NCBI GenBank assembly: GCA_965262235.1
Contig: OZ253504.1
Span: 2,790,001 to 2,854,000, forward strand
Direction of reading: 5' to 3'
Length of the DNA: 64,000 nucleotides
From: CATQGW01 sp965262235
GTDB taxonomy: Bacteria > Chloroflexota > Dehalococcoidia > Bin125
Below the pieces are notes generated by a model that made no database searches, was not told the origin of the DNA, and saw only the letters and a program-made list of their open reading frames with translations. A program made the translations under genes and the position numbers. Positions 7,842 to 19,307 of this stretch are shown in pieces (position 1 is the stretch's first letter; each line of letters opens with the position of its first letter).

Positions 7842-9032
7842 ATGCCCGACGCGCTGATCATCGGCTACGGCGTCACATTTGACGACGCCGGCCGCGTGCT
7901 GCTGCTGCATCGCCGGCCTGACCATCCGCCCTGGGCCGACCACTGGTGGCTGCCGGGCGACGTGACGCCGTTGACGGAGGAGCCCGACGCGACCGTGCCG
8001 CGGATCTTTGAGCACCTGATGCGTCAGCGAGTGGCGGCTGGATTCATTGCGACCATCTTCGGTGAGGAGCCTGAGACGGGCCGTCACACCGTCCACAACG
8101 CCTACCGCGTGACGGTCGTCGGCGCGCTCGATTCGCAGCCCGAGGACGAGACGAATCCCTTCGACGCAGCCGAGTGGTACGGCCCCGAGCAGGCGCTCGC
8201 GGTGCTCCCCACTGAGCAGGCGGCGCTGCTCAAGACAGCGTTGGATCTCGAGGCGGCGGGCGTGGTCCCCGAGCCGGCGGGCGACCTTGACGCGCTCTTC
8301 GCCGAGGAACCGACACGGGCGCCCCTGCCCGCGGCGCCCACGCGACGGCCGCGCGAGGAGCGTCGCGCGCTCGGCGCGGAGCTGCTCGCCGAAGTGACGG
8401 GCAACCCCAACATCGCCGACGCGCTCCCCGAGCAGCTCGGGGCGCTTGGCGATTGGCTCGTCGAGCACGTCTGGGGCGAGGTCTGGCAGACCGCGCAGCC
8501 CTCGCGGCGCGACCGCAGCATCGCCGCGCTCGCGCTGTGCGCGTGCCTGCGCCTGCACGATGCGCTGCGCTTCAACGTCACCGTCGCTGAAGCGATGGGC
8601 CTGTCGCGTGACGAGATCGCCGAGGTCTGCCTCCAGCTCGCCGCGGATGTCGGCTTCCCCTACGCCAACGAGACGCTCGGCCTGCTCGGCGCGCACTGGA
8701 AGCTGGAGAGTGGCAGCTTCGCACCGGCCCGGGAGCTGCCGCCGCCGATCTCGCGGCCCGCCATCACGGCGCTTGATCGCACCTCGCGGGCGTGGGCGAT
8801 TGAAGAGGTCTACTCGCGTCCGCAGCTCGCGACGCGTGAACGCGCGATCGTCTCGCTGATGGCGATCCTCGCGCTCGGCCCCTCAGAGGCCGTCGATTCC
8901 CACATGGCGAACGCACTCAGCAGCGGCGTCACGGCCGCGGAGCTCGACGGGCTGATGCCGCTGGTCGCCGTGTTCGCCGGGATCCACCGCGCAGAAACGG
9001 GCGAACGCGCCCTCAAACGGCTCGTAGAATGA
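7842..9032 (+). CDS. Degenerate Nudix domain fused to two CMD (carboxymuconolactone decarboxylase-like) domains
   Basis: 396 aa. The start ATG at 7842 has GGAG 7 nt upstream, and the reading frame before it is the shadow of trpE. Residues ~1-140 have the Nudix fold pattern (GYGVTFDDAGRVLLLHRR ... HWWLPGD ... FDAAEWYGPEQAL), but the Nudix box lacks the REx2EE signature: the position reads VPRIFEHLMRQRV. Hydrolysis is therefore unlikely. Residues ~175-275 and ~300-395 are CMD-type helical domains with the shared SRRDRSIAALAL / ATRERAIVSLMAI motif, without the CxxC of AhpD peroxidase members. It sits between trpE and trpG and ends in an ATGA overlap with a second CMD gene, so it is co-expressed with tryptophan synthesis. 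Function unknown; the fusion is unusual. Confidence 0.75.
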   Translation: MPDALIIGYGVTFDDAGRVLLLHRRPDHPPWADHWWLPGDVTPLTEEPDATVPRIFEHLMRQRVAAGFIATIFGEEPETGRHTVHNAYRVTVVGALDSQPEDETNPFDAAEWYGPEQALAVLPTEQAALLKTALDLEAAGVVPEPAGDLDALFAEEPTRAPLPAAPTRRPREERRALGAELLAEVTGNPNIADALPEQLGALGDWLVEHVWGEVWQTAQPSRRDRSIAALALCACLRLHDALRFNVTVAEAMGLSRDEIAEVCLQLAADVGFPYANETLGLLGAHWKLESGSFAPARELPPPISRPAITALDRTSRAWAIEEVYSRPQLATRERAIVSLMAILALGPSEAVDSHMANALSSGVTAAELDGLMPLVAVFAGIHRAETGERALKRLVE

Positions 9033-9052
9033 CCACCGGAACGGAGTCCAAC

Positions 9053-9857
9053 ATGGCCACCCACGCAGAACGACGCAAGGCAGGGACGGATCTGCTCGCA
9101 GAGATGACGGGCCGCGGCGGCGCATTCGCGCAGGGCGCGGAGCTGCGCGGCGGCGCGTTTGGCAGCTACGTCGTCGACTACGTCTTCGGCCAGATGTGGC
9201 AGGGCGAAGAGCTGAACCGTCGCGACCGCAACCTCGTGGCGCTGGCAATGCTGGGCGCGCTCGACCGCTTCGACGCGGTCCGCTTCCACGCCAGCTTCGG
9301 TCCCGCCAATGGGCTGGGGCGCGAAGAGATCGCCGAAATCGCGCTGCAGATCGCGGGCTATTCGGGATTCCCGGCCGGCAGCGAGATGGTCAACGTCCTC
9401 CATGCGATGTGGAGCGAGGCCGACGGTGAGCCGTATGTGATCCCCGTCGCCGACTACAAGGACGACGACCAGCGCCACGCCGACGCCGTTGACGTGATGC
9501 GCACGCTCAACGCGCTCGACGAGCCGCAGGACCCGGCCGACGCGCTCGCGGGCATGGAGCGGATCGGTCCGGTCGGCAAGCTGGCGTTCGAGTTCGCGTT
9601 CGGCGACCTCTGGTCGCGCACGCAGCTGACGCGACGCGACCGCTCGCTGGTCGTGGTCTCAATCCTGGTCGCGCTGGCGCGGCCCGATGAGCTGCAGTTC
9701 CACATCCCCGGCGCGCTCAATCACGGCGTCACGCCGACCGAGCTCGAAGGCGTGATGGCCACCGCCGCGCCGTACTGCGGCTTCCCGCGGGCCGTCGAGG
9801 GCATGCGATTGCTGCGCCGCATCCTGCGCGAACGCGAAGCTGATGGTGAGGCGGCCA

Positions 9858-9865
<8 letters not shown>
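9053..9865 (+). CDS. Tandem CMD-domain protein (carboxymuconolactone decarboxylase family)
   Basis: 270 aa from the ATG at 9053, preferred because GGAG lies 6 nt upstream. An in-frame ATG at 9029 overlaps the previous stop but lacks a ribosome site. Two CMD halves are visible: ~5-120 (LNRRDRNLVALAMLGALDRF, then GREEIAEIALQIAGYSGFP) and ~165-265 (LTRRDRSLVVVSILVALARP, then TPTELEGVMATAAPYCGFP). Together with the upstream fusion this makes four related CMD units in a row, probably from internal duplication. No CxxC pair is present, so an AhpD-like thiol role is unlikely. Classical members decarboxylate 4-carboxymuconolactone, but nothing nearby supports that pathway. The last 8 bp overlap trpG. 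Confidence 0.8.
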
Positions 9866-10452
<587 letters not shown>

Positions 10453-10466
<14 letters not shown>

Positions 10467-11508
10467 CGCCGACCTGACGCCGGCGCTCAACGCGCTGCTC
10501 GAGGAGCGACGCGACCTCACGGACGCCGAGGCTGGCGCCGCGATCGATGCCCTGATGTCGGGCGAGGCAGAGCCGCTGCAGGCTGCGGCGCTGTTGACCG
10601 CGCTGCGCAGCAAGGGCGAGACCGTCGACGAGGTCGTCGGGCTGGCGCGGGCGATGCGCGAGCACGCGCTGCCCGTTGACCTCGCCGACCTGCCACGTCT
10701 CGCCGACACCGCGGGGACCGGTGGCGACGGACAACACACGTTCAACGCGAGCACCGCCGCGGCGTTCGTGCTCGCCGGCTGCGGCGTGCCGGTCGCCAAG
10801 CACGGCAACCGGGCGATGTCGTCGAGCTGCGGCTCGGCCGATGTGCTGGAGGCGTTGGGTGGCTGCATCACCCTGGGACCCGCGCAGGTCGCGGCCTGCA
10901 TCCGCGACGTCGGCTTTGGCTTCCTCTTCGCGCAGACGTTTCACCCGTCGATGCGGCACGTCGCGCCGATTCGGCGCGGCCTCGGAATTCGCACGACCTT
11001 CAACATGCTGGGTCCGCTGACCAATCCCGCACGCGCGACGCACCAACTGATTGGCGTGGCGCGGCCCGAACTCGGGCCGCTGATGGCGCAGGCGTTGCAA
11101 CGGCTAGGGGTCAAGCGCGGGCTCGTGGTCCACGGCGCCGAGGGTCTGGACGAGGTCTCGCCGACGGGCGAGACGCACGTCTGGCAGGTCGGCGGCGACG
11201 CGATGACCGAGTTCTCGATCCGACCGGGGGACTTTCAGATCCGGCCCGTCTCGCTGGAGGCGGTCCGCGGCGGTGAGACGCCGGCTGAGGCGGCCACGAT
11301 GATGCGGGAGGTGCTCGGCGGCAAGACCTCCGCCCTCACCGGGTTCGTGACGCTCAACGCGGCCGCCGCGCTGTTCGCTGCCGACGAGGTTCCGAACGTT
11401 GCCGAGGGCGTCAGCCGCGCGGCGGAGTGCATCGACGATGGTCGGGCGCTGCGTAAGCTGGAGCTGTTCGTCGAGCGCTCGTCGCAGCTGGCCGAGGAGT
11501 CGGGCTAA
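10453..11508 (+). CDS. trpD: Anthranilate phosphoribosyltransferase
   Basis: 351 aa with a GTG start inside the end of trpG. Transfers the phosphoribosyl group of PRPP to anthranilate. Family signatures are present: the PRPP loop DTAGTGGDGQHTFNAST, KHGNRAMSSSCGSADVLEALG, and HPSMRHVAPIRRGLGIRTTFN, followed by LGPLTNPA. Length is normal for a stand-alone TrpD. It shares one base with the trpC start (TAATG). Confidence 0.96.
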
Positions 11509-12320
11509 TGCCAGAGATAGTTCCTCGAGTTCAGGTCGGCTCCGTGCTCGAACGGATCGTCGCCGATGCGCGCGAACGCGTCAGCGATCGGCGCGCGCGG
11601 ATGCCGATCGAGGCGCTTGAGATGCTCGCGCGAGCGCGGCCGCCGGCGCGGGACTTTGTCGCGGCGCTGCGCGCGCCAGGCGTGGGCGTCATGGCGGAGA
11701 TCAAGCGCGGTTCCCCTTCCAAGGGCCTGTTCGCGCCAGATCTCGATCCGGCCGCGCTGGCACGCACGTTCAGCGAGATCGGGGCCGTCGCGGTGTCAGT
11801 GCTCACATCGCCCGACTTCTTCGCGACGGACGACGACCTGCGCGCCGCGGCCGAGGCGCTCGCCGGCGCGGATGCGCCCCTATTGCGCAAGGAGTTCCAC
11901 GTCGACCCGTACCAGGTGGTCGAAGCGCGGGCGCTGGGCGCGGACGCGTTTCTGATCATCGCCAAGACCTCCGATATTGAGGCGATGCGTGAGCTGATCG
12001 CGATGGGGCGCGAGCTGGGCATCACGGCGTTCGTCGAAGTCACCGATGAGGCAGAGCTGCGGGCGGCGCTCGCCGTCGAGGCGCCCGCGATCGGGATCAA
12101 CAACCGCGACCTGCACACGTTCCAGGAGGACCTGACCACCACCGAACGCCTCCGACCACTTGTGCCGGCGGACGTGCCGGTCGTCGCGGCCAGCGGCGTG
12201 CGTACGCGCGCCGACATGCTGCGAATGGAGGCCTGCGAGGTGGACGCCGTGCTGATCGGCGAGGCGCTGTCGAGCGCCGCGGATCCGGCCGCCAAGCTGC
12301 GCGAGCTGACGGGTCGATGA
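11508..12320 (+). CDS. trpC: Indole-3-glycerol-phosphate synthase
   Basis: 270 aa TIM barrel. Closes the indole ring from carboxyphenylaminodeoxyribulose phosphate. The catalytic lysine lies in VMAEIKRGSPSKG. Further signatures are SVLTSPDFFATDDDL, LLRKEFHVDPYQV, GINNRDLHTF and VVAASGVRTRADM. It is a stand-alone enzyme, not fused to TrpF. It overlaps trpF by 4 bp (ATGA). Confidence 0.96.
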   Translation: MPEIVPRVQVGSVLERIVADARERVSDRRARMPIEALEMLARARPPARDFVAALRAPGVGVMAEIKRGSPSKGLFAPDLDPAALARTFSEIGAVAVSVLTSPDFFATDDDLRAAAEALAGADAPLLRKEFHVDPYQVVEARALGADAFLIIAKTSDIEAMRELIAMGRELGITAFVEVTDEAELRAALAVEAPAIGINNRDLHTFQEDLTTTERLRPLVPADVPVVAASGVRTRADMLRMEACEVDAVLIGEALSSAADPAAKLRELTGR

Positions 12321-13011
12321 GCGCCGACTCGCCGCTGGTGAAGATTTGCGGCGTGCGCGAGGTGCGCCACGCCGTGACGGCTCGGGAGGCCGGCGCCGAC
12401 CTGATCGGGATGATCTTCGCCGACGCGCGCCGGCGTGTGGACATCAAGACGGCGCGCGCGATCCGCCGCGAGCTTGGCCCGCGCGTGGAGATCATCGACT
12501 CGACGACCGACGCCGTGGAGCGGGGCCGGGCCCGGTCGGGTCGCCCGCTGCTGGTCGGCGTGTTCGCGCGGCAGACGCCGGACGAGATTCTGCGCGTACT
12601 CGAGCGGGTCGATCTCGACCTGGTGCAGCTGAGCGGCGGCGAGCATCCGGCGCTGGCGGGGCGCATCCCGCGGGCGGTGATTCGCGCCACGCATGTCGGG
12701 GCGAACGCGACCTCCGCGTCGCTGCTGCGCGACGCGGCGCGCACGCCCGTCACGATCACGATGCTGGACGCCGCATCGAAGCAGGGCGGGGGCACCGGCG
12801 AGCGTGTCGACTGGTCGCTTGCAGCGGAGGTCGCGCAGCAGCGGCCGCTGATCCTCGCGGGCGGTCTGACGCCCGCAAATGTCGCGGAGGCGGTCGCGAT
12901 CGTGCGGCCGTGGGCTGTGGATGTCTCGTCGGGCGTCGAGACGGATGGTCTGAAATCCGACGAGAAGATCCGCGCCTTCGTCGCGGCGGCACTCAACGCG
13001 GAGGCGTCAGC

Positions 13012-13015
<4 letters not shown>
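12317..13015 (+). CDS. trpF: Phosphoribosylanthranilate isomerase
   Basis: 232 aa TIM barrel. Performs the Amadori rearrangement of phosphoribosylanthranilate. The catalytic cysteine is in VKICGVRE, the acid/phosphate motifs are LILAGGLTPANV and VDVSSGVET. At 232 aa it is somewhat longer than the ~200-aa family norm, the extra lying in the arginine-rich stretch at ~45-80 (IIDSTTDAVERGRARSG). It overlaps trpB by 4 bp. Confidence 0.94.
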
Positions 13016-14210
<1,195 letters not shown>

Positions 14211-14214
<4 letters not shown>

Positions 14215-14996
14215 GTTCGAACGAGCTGCCGCCGCCGATCCTGGCCTGGGGCGGCCCGCCCGTAGAGGGGCCGCCGCCTGAGCAGGAGGCGCGCCTCGGC
14301 AAGCCGAGCGCCTGGGCGATTCTCGGCTGGGCGCTCGCAGTGCTGGTCGTGTATTTCGGGGTTGCGTTGCTCGCAGGAGCGATCGCCTTGCCGCTTGAGA
14401 CGAGCCCGGAGGACCCGGGCGCGACGGCGATCATGGTCGGCTTGGTCGGCGGGCTGATCGCGACGGCGGTCGCGTTCCTGGTCCTCCCGACGTTTGCCGT
14501 TCGACGCATGCGGATCGCGCTGCCGGCCTGGCGGAGGCCGACCTGGAGCGATGTCGCGTGGGCTGTCGGCGTCGTGGCCGCCAGCTATGTGGTGATCGCG
14601 ATCTACACGGTGATCGTCGAGGCGATCGGGAACGAGGATCTGATTCCGCGCTCGACGATCGAGGATGACGATTTTCGTCGCACCATCGCGATCACGGCGG
14701 TCACCGCCGTTCTGGTGATCCTGATCGCGCCGTTCGCCGAGGAGGTCTTCTTTCGTCGATTTCTGGTCGGCGGACTGCGCCGCGCGTGGGGCGCGGCGCC
14801 GGCGCTGCTGATCAGCGCGGCGATCTTTGCGGCGTTACACGCGGATCTGGGCAGCATGATCCCGTTCGCGTTGATCGGGCTGATCTTCGGCTTCGCCTAC
14901 ATCCGCAGCGACAGCCTCACGGCGCCCACGATCGCGCATCTGGCATTTAACATCATCGGCTTCACGGCGACCATCGCCTCCGAGGGCGTCGGATGA
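14211..14996 (+). CDS. CPBP-family intramembrane metalloprotease
   Basis: 261 aa, GTG start overlapping the trpB stop (GTGA). Multiple hydrophobic segments are visible (~37-65, ~75-95, ~115-140, ~160-180, ~200-250). The three CPBP/CAAX-protease motifs are intact: AEEVFFRR (EExxxR), FAALH (FxxxH) and HLAFN (HxxxN). The N-terminal ~35 residues are proline-rich and cytosolic in appearance. Family members cleave prenylated or bacteriocin-type substrates or serve immunity roles; no substrate can be inferred here. Its placement inside the trp genes looks like an insertion that kept the operon reading frame spacing. Confidence 0.88.
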
Positions 14997-15024
14997 CCCG
15001 CGGCCGCACCGATACTGGAGCGAC

Positions 15025-15879
15025 ATGAACCGCTTCCAACACGCCTTCGCCAGCGCTGAGCGGCCGCTTGTCTTCCCGTATCTGACGGCGGGCTTCCCGA
15101 CGCCGGCTGAGACCAACGAGCTGACGCTGGCGGCGATTCGTGGCGGCGCGGCAGGGCTGGAGATCGGGGTGGTGTTCTCCGACCCGCTCGCCGACGGGCC
15201 GACGATTCAGCGCGCGAACACTGCCGCGCTCGCGGCCGGGGCGACGGTCGAGACGGCGCTGGACGCGACGCGCGCGGTGCGGGCCAGCGGCTCCGACGCG
15301 CCGATCACGCTGATGGGCTACCTCAACCCCTTCCTCGCCTACCGCGCCGAGGCGCCCACGTGGGACAACCACGCGACCCCTGCCGACGAAGTCGGCCGGC
15401 CGCTCGAGCCGATCGCGGCCGCGGCCGCGGCCGCCGGAGTCGATGGGATGATCCTCGTCGACCTGCCCGTGGAGGAATCGGACCCGGCGCGTGACGTGCT
15501 CGCCACACACGGCATCGACCTGATATATCTGCTCGCCCCGACCAGCACGCCGCAACGGATCGCCGCGGTCGCCGAGCGGGCCGCAGGGTTTATCTATCTG
15601 GTCAGCGTGACCGGTGTGACTGGCGCGCGGGACGAGGTGGCGGACGACCTGCGCGAGTTCGTGCAGCGCGTCCGCGAGCACACGGACCTGCCGCTGGCGG
15701 TCGGATTCGGCATTCGTAACCGCGCGCACGTTGAAACAGTGGGGCAACTATGTGAAGCTGCGGTTATCGGCAGCGCGCTGACGACGACGATCGCCGAAGC
15801 GCCGCCGGGCGACCGTGTCCACGCGGTCGAGCGATACCTCGAGGTGGTCACCGGCCGCCGGAGAGATGAGTCGGGATGA
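15025..15879 (+). CDS. trpA: Tryptophan synthase alpha subunit, with a loop insertion
   Basis: 284 aa. Cleaves indole-3-glycerol phosphate to indole. The catalytic Glu and Asp sit in GLEIGVVFSDPLADGPTIQ, and the phosphate-binding ends GVTGARDEV and VGFGIRN are intact. Compared with enteric TrpA there are about 17-20 extra residues after GYLNPFLAYR (APTWDNHATPADEVGRP), before the AAGVDGMILVDLP strand. It is separated from trpB by the CPBP gene and 28 bp. Confidence 0.94.
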   Translation: MNRFQHAFASAERPLVFPYLTAGFPTPAETNELTLAAIRGGAAGLEIGVVFSDPLADGPTIQRANTAALAAGATVETALDATRAVRASGSDAPITLMGYLNPFLAYRAEAPTWDNHATPADEVGRPLEPIAAAAAAAGVDGMILVDLPVEESDPARDVLATHGIDLIYLLAPTSTPQRIAAVAERAAGFIYLVSVTGVTGARDEVADDLREFVQRVREHTDLPLAVGFGIRNRAHVETVGQLCEAAVIGSALTTTIAEAPPGDRVHAVERYLEVVTGRRRDESG

Positions 15880-16097
15880 TGCAGCCAATTCGCGCCACTC
15901 TGCGATCTACCGTGCGGCGCGTTGGGCTGAACGCTGGCCAGCCAGCATTCGGGTACCCCGGCTATACCTCCGCGGCCGGCGCCTTTGGCGACGGTCGCTG
16001 AGACGCTGCGCAGGTTGCGCCGGCGTCGCTTCGATCCACTTCCCGCTCCCCTTATTCACCCACTACCGCACCTGAGCCCGTAGCACCGAAGGCCGGC

Positions 16098-16559
16098 ATG
16101 AGGGCCGACATGGAGGCCGAGATGGGCGATTCGAGCGACCCAGCCGAGGCCGCCGCTCACGCCGCATGGCGAGTGCGCGGCGTCCGCGGCGCGACGACCG
16201 TGAGCGCCAACACGCGCTCGGCGATTCTCGAGGCGACGCGCGAATTGCTGGCCGAGATGATCGAGCGCAACGGCGTCGCAGGCGACGATGTCGCCTCGGC
16301 GTGGTTCACCACGACGGCCGACCTCAACGCCGAGTTTCCCGCCGTGGTCGCGCGACGCGACTTCGGCTGGCACGATTCGGCGCTGATGTGCGGGCACGAG
16401 ATGACTGTGCCGGGGGCGCTGCCGGGATGTTTACGGATTCTGCTGCACGTCAACACGCCGTTGCGGCAGAGTGAGATCGAACACGTGTACCTGCGCGGAG
16501 CCACGGTGCTGCGCCCCGATCGAGTTCAACAGAACGACGCTGAGTCCCAGCGTCAGTAG
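16098..16559 (+). CDS. aroH: Chorismate mutase, AroH type
   Basis: 153 aa with the first ATG. In-frame ATGs at 16110 and 16122 have better ribosome sites (GAGGG and GGAGG), so the true start may be up to 24 bp later; the domain starts at WRVRGVRGATTV in any case. It converts chorismate to prephenate. Family marks are RGATTV at the N-terminus, FTTTADLNAEFPAV and MTVPGALPGCLRILLHVNT. The 218 bp between trpA and this gene hold no gene that I recognise, so it may have its own promoter. Confidence 0.93.
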   Translation: MRADMEAEMGDSSDPAEAAAHAAWRVRGVRGATTVSANTRSAILEATRELLAEMIERNGVAGDDVASAWFTTTADLNAEFPAVVARRDFGWHDSALMCGHEMTVPGALPGCLRILLHVNTPLRQSEIEHVYLRGATVLRPDRVQQNDAESQRQ

Positions 16560-16572
16560 AAGGAATCAGAAC

Positions 16573-17628
16573 ATGCTCGTAGTGATGAAGCCGGATGCCA
16601 CCGACGACGAGGTCAAGGGCGTGCTCGCACGCCTCAAGGAAGCGAACCTCGAAGGCCACCTCTCGCCCGGCGAGGAGCGCGTCGTGATCGGCGCGGTCGG
16701 TGTGATCAACGACCCGGACATCCGACCGGCCGTGAGCCGTATGTCGGGCGTCGACGAGGTCATCGCGATCTCGCGCCCCTACAAGCTGACCGGCCGCGAG
16801 TTCCAGGCCGAGGACAGCGTGATCGATGTCGGGGGCGTCAAGATCGGCGACGGGACGCTGGTCGTAATGGCCGGCCCCTGCAGTATCGAGAGCGAAGAGC
16901 ACATGGTCGAGACGGCGCGAGCGGTGCGCGACGCCGGCGCCCAGGTGATTCGCGGCGGCGCCTTCAAGCCGCGCACCTCGCCCTACTCCTTCCGCGGGCT
17001 CGGCGAGGTCGGTCTGCAGCACCTCGCGACGGCGCGCGAAGAGACCGGGCTGCCGGTGATCACCGAGGTGATGTCGGAGCGCGATGTCGAAGTCGTCGCA
17101 CGCTACGCCGACATCCTGCAGGTCGGCACGCGCAACATGCAGAACTTCATGCTGCTTGACGAGGTCGGCCTGACGCGCAAGCCGGTGATGCTGAAGCGCG
17201 GCCTGACCGCGACGATCGACGAGTGGCTGCTGGCGGCTGAGTACATCATGGCCCAGGGCAACCGCGAGGTGATCCTCTGCGAGCGCGGGATTCGCACCTT
17301 CGAGACGGCGACGCGCAACACGCTCGACCTGTCGGCGATCCCGGTGATCAAGCGGCTCAGCCACCTGCCGGTCGTGAGCGACCCCTCGCACGGGACCGGG
17401 CACTGGTACCTGGTCGACCCGATGGCGCGGGCCTCAATGGCGGTGGGAGCGGACGCGCTGATGATCGAGGTGCACCCCACTCCCGATCACGCGCTATCGG
17501 ACGGCGCGCAGTCGCTGACGTTCGAGAACTTCGCAGACCTGATGAAGTCGCTGGCCAAGGTCGGCGAGGCGGTCGGCCGGCCGCTGGCGGCGCAGCCGGC
17601 GGCGGCGCGGGCGCTCGCGGGCGCCTAA
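16573..17628 (+). CDS. aroF: DAHP synthase, type I-beta with N-terminal regulatory domain
   Basis: 351 aa from the ATG at 16573, preceded by AAGGA. First enzyme of the shikimate route: phosphoenolpyruvate plus erythrose-4-phosphate. Residues ~1-75 form the ferredoxin-like regulatory domain (MLVVMKPDATDDEV) that gives Tyr/Phe control in the Thermotoga enzyme. The barrel shows the metal cysteine in AGPCSIES, then GGAFKPRTSPYSFRGLG, QVGTRNMQNF and SDPSHGTGHW. Only 13 bp separate it from aroH, pairing entry into the pathway with the prephenate branch. Confidence 0.95.
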   Translation: MLVVMKPDATDDEVKGVLARLKEANLEGHLSPGEERVVIGAVGVINDPDIRPAVSRMSGVDEVIAISRPYKLTGREFQAEDSVIDVGGVKIGDGTLVVMAGPCSIESEEHMVETARAVRDAGAQVIRGGAFKPRTSPYSFRGLGEVGLQHLATAREETGLPVITEVMSERDVEVVARYADILQVGTRNMQNFMLLDEVGLTRKPVMLKRGLTATIDEWLLAAEYIMAQGNREVILCERGIRTFETATRNTLDLSAIPVIKRLSHLPVVSDPSHGTGHWYLVDPMARASMAVGADALMIEVHPTPDHALSDGAQSLTFENFADLMKSLAKVGEAVGRPLAAQPAAARALAGA

Positions 17629-17635
17629 CGCTCGG

Positions 17636-18271
17636 TCAGGACTCGTTCATGGCCCGCGACGCCAGTGCGGCGTCGCGGGCGTCGAGTTCGCGGGCCTGAT
17701 CGGCCTGCACGAGCTTTACTTCGAGCGCGCTGACGGAGGACGCGACGCTCTGCTCGAGGCTGCCCAGATGCTCGCCCAGGCGTCGCAGCAGCTCAAGCGA
17801 ATAGCGGTCGGCTTCGAGCGCCTGGGCGACGGCGTCGTTGGCGGCGGAGCCGCGCATCCCCGCAGCCTCGTCGCGGGCGTGCTCGACCGCCTCCTGCGCG
17901 GAGCGCGCGGCGCGTTCGAGCATCTCGTTGGCGCGCTGCTCGGCGGTGGTGACCAGCTCGTGCGAGGCGAGCCGCAGCTCCGCTTCTTCCTGGGCGCGCC
18001 GCGCGATCAGCTGCGCTTCTTCACGGGCCTCTTCGAGCACGTGGTCGCGCTCGGTCAGCAGCTCCTGCGCTTCCTGCAGCGAGGCGGGCGCGGTCGAGCG
18101 CAGCCGGTCGACCAGGTCCAGCATCTGCTCGCGGTCGACGACCCAGCCGCCGCCGAGCCGCCCGCGATGGCCGGCCAGTACCGCTTCCTCAAGCTGATCG
18201 ATGATCTCGAGCAGGTCGATCTCAGCCCCCTGACGGCGTCCGCCGGTGCGGCGGTCCGAACTTCTGCTCAA
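17636..18271 (-). CDS. DivIVA/AtpF-like coiled-coil protein
   Basis: 211 aa if the TTG at 18271 is used, which overlaps the end of coaD by 50 bp. Residues ~50-190 are almost wholly heptad-like, rich in Ala, Glu, Arg and Leu (EEAREEAQLIARRAQEEAEL), with no membrane segment. A resemblance to DivIVA- or ATP-synthase-b-type coiled coils is general and does not give a function. Last gene of a minus-strand run beginning with the HtrA-like protease. The start is uncertain. Confidence 0.7.
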   Translation of the reverse strand: MSRSSDRRTGGRRQGAEIDLLEIIDQLEEAVLAGHRGRLGGGWVVDREQMLDLVDRLRSTAPASLQEAQELLTERDHVLEEAREEAQLIARRAQEEAELRLASHELVTTAEQRANEMLERAARSAQEAVEHARDEAAGMRGSAANDAVAQALEADRYSLELLRRLGEHLGSLEQSVASSVSALEVKLVQADQARELDARDAALASRAMNES

Positions 18272-18722
18272 GCGCCTCGGCGACGTTGGGCGGGACGAGG
18301 TCGTCGACGGGATGGCGCAGCGCGGCCAGCTCGCGGATGCGGCTGGCGGAGATGAACAGGTGTTTGTGCCCGGCCATCAGGAACACAGACTCCAGATGGG
18401 GGGCGATCTTCTTGTTCATCAGCGCCATGTCGAACTCGGTCTCGAAGCCGGTCACGGCGCGGATGCCGCGCACCAGGACCCCGGCGCCGACCTCGTCGGC
18501 ATAGTTCACGACGAGCCCCTCGAAGGTCGCCGCGCTGACATTGGAGCAGTGGACAGTCGCTTCGCGGATCAGTTCGAGCCGCTCTTCGACCATGAACAGT
18601 TCTCGCTGGCGTCCATAGACGCCCATCACCACGTGATCGAACATTCCGGCCGCCCGCTCGACGATGTCCAGATGCCCGTTGGTGATCGGATCGAAGCCGC
18701 CCGGGTAGAGCGCAATGGTCAT
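18222..18722 (-). CDS. coaD: Phosphopantetheine adenylyltransferase
   Basis: 166 aa, normal length. Transfers AMP to 4'-phosphopantetheine, the penultimate step of coenzyme A synthesis. The nucleotidyltransferase HxGH motif is in GGFDPITNGHLDIV, and ISASRIREL near the C-terminus matches the second (ISS) motif. LVRGIRAVTGFETEFDMALMN is a strong family segment. Start ATG overlaps the rsmD stop by 4 bp, an rsmD-coaD pairing seen widely in bacteria. Confidence 0.96.
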   Translation of the reverse strand: MTIALYPGGFDPITNGHLDIVERAAGMFDHVVMGVYGRQRELFMVEERLELIREATVHCSNVSAATFEGLVVNYADEVGAGVLVRGIRAVTGFETEFDMALMNKKIAPHLESVFLMAGHKHLFISASRIRELAALRHPVDDLVPPNVAEALEQKFGPPHRRTPSGG

Positions 18723-19303
18723 CGGTTGCCCTCCGCTCGATATGTGTCGAGAGCGCCTTCACCATATCGCCGCTGGTCTGTGCGGACTAGTCCGCCGATC
18801 CGCGCGGGCGCGGGCGCCTGCCGGGGGCCGGAGCCGCCCACGTGCCTGCGCCAGAGTATCAACGCGTCGGGCCCGAGCAGATCTGACGCGTCGAGGCGCT
18901 CAACGACCGCGAGCGCATCAACGCGGTACGGCGGGTCGACGAACGCCAGACCGATCGGCGCCGCTACGCGCGTGAAGCAGCGCTCGGCGGGCGTGCGGTG
19001 CACGCGAGCGCGATCGGTGACGCCCAGATCATCAAGGTTTTTGCGAATCACCGCGCAGGCCGGGGCGGCGCGCTCAACGAAGTCGACCCAGGCCGCGCCG
19101 TGACTGAGCGCCTCGATCCCGAGGTAGCCGGCGCCGGCGTAGAGGTCGAGCACGATCGCGTCGCGCAGCGCGTCGCGCACCTCGGCGCGGCCGAAGATCG
19201 ATTGGCGCATCGCCGCCGTCGCGGGGCGCGTGCCGGTGGCGGGGCTGCGCAGGGGGCGGTGAGCGAGTTCGCCGCCCACGACTCGGGCCCCGGTGCGTGG
19301 CAT
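18719..19303 (-). CDS. rsmD: 16S rRNA (guanine-966 N2)-methyltransferase
   Basis: 194 aa from the ATG at 19303, 4 bp past the stop of the preceding gene; longer starts would overlap that gene. The N-terminus carries RVVGGELAHRPLRSP ... RPATAAMRQSIF, a diverged version of the family opening. The SAM site is DLYAGAGYLGIEALSHGA, and the amino-methyltransferase motif is VDPPY. The C-terminal third is arginine-rich and diverged. Confidence 0.9.
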   Translation of the reverse strand: MPRTGARVVGGELAHRPLRSPATGTRPATAAMRQSIFGRAEVRDALRDAIVLDLYAGAGYLGIEALSHGAAWVDFVERAAPACAVIRKNLDDLGVTDRARVHRTPAERCFTRVAAPIGLAFVDPPYRVDALAVVERLDASDLLGPDALILWRRHVGGSGPRQAPAPARIGGLVRTDQRRYGEGALDTYRAEGNR

Positions 19304-19307
19304 CCCG

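Noticed and set aside
16471..16572. Upstream extension of aroF by 34 codons
   Set aside because: The extension is aroH read out of frame; AAGGA before the ATG at 16573 and the family N-terminus support the later start.
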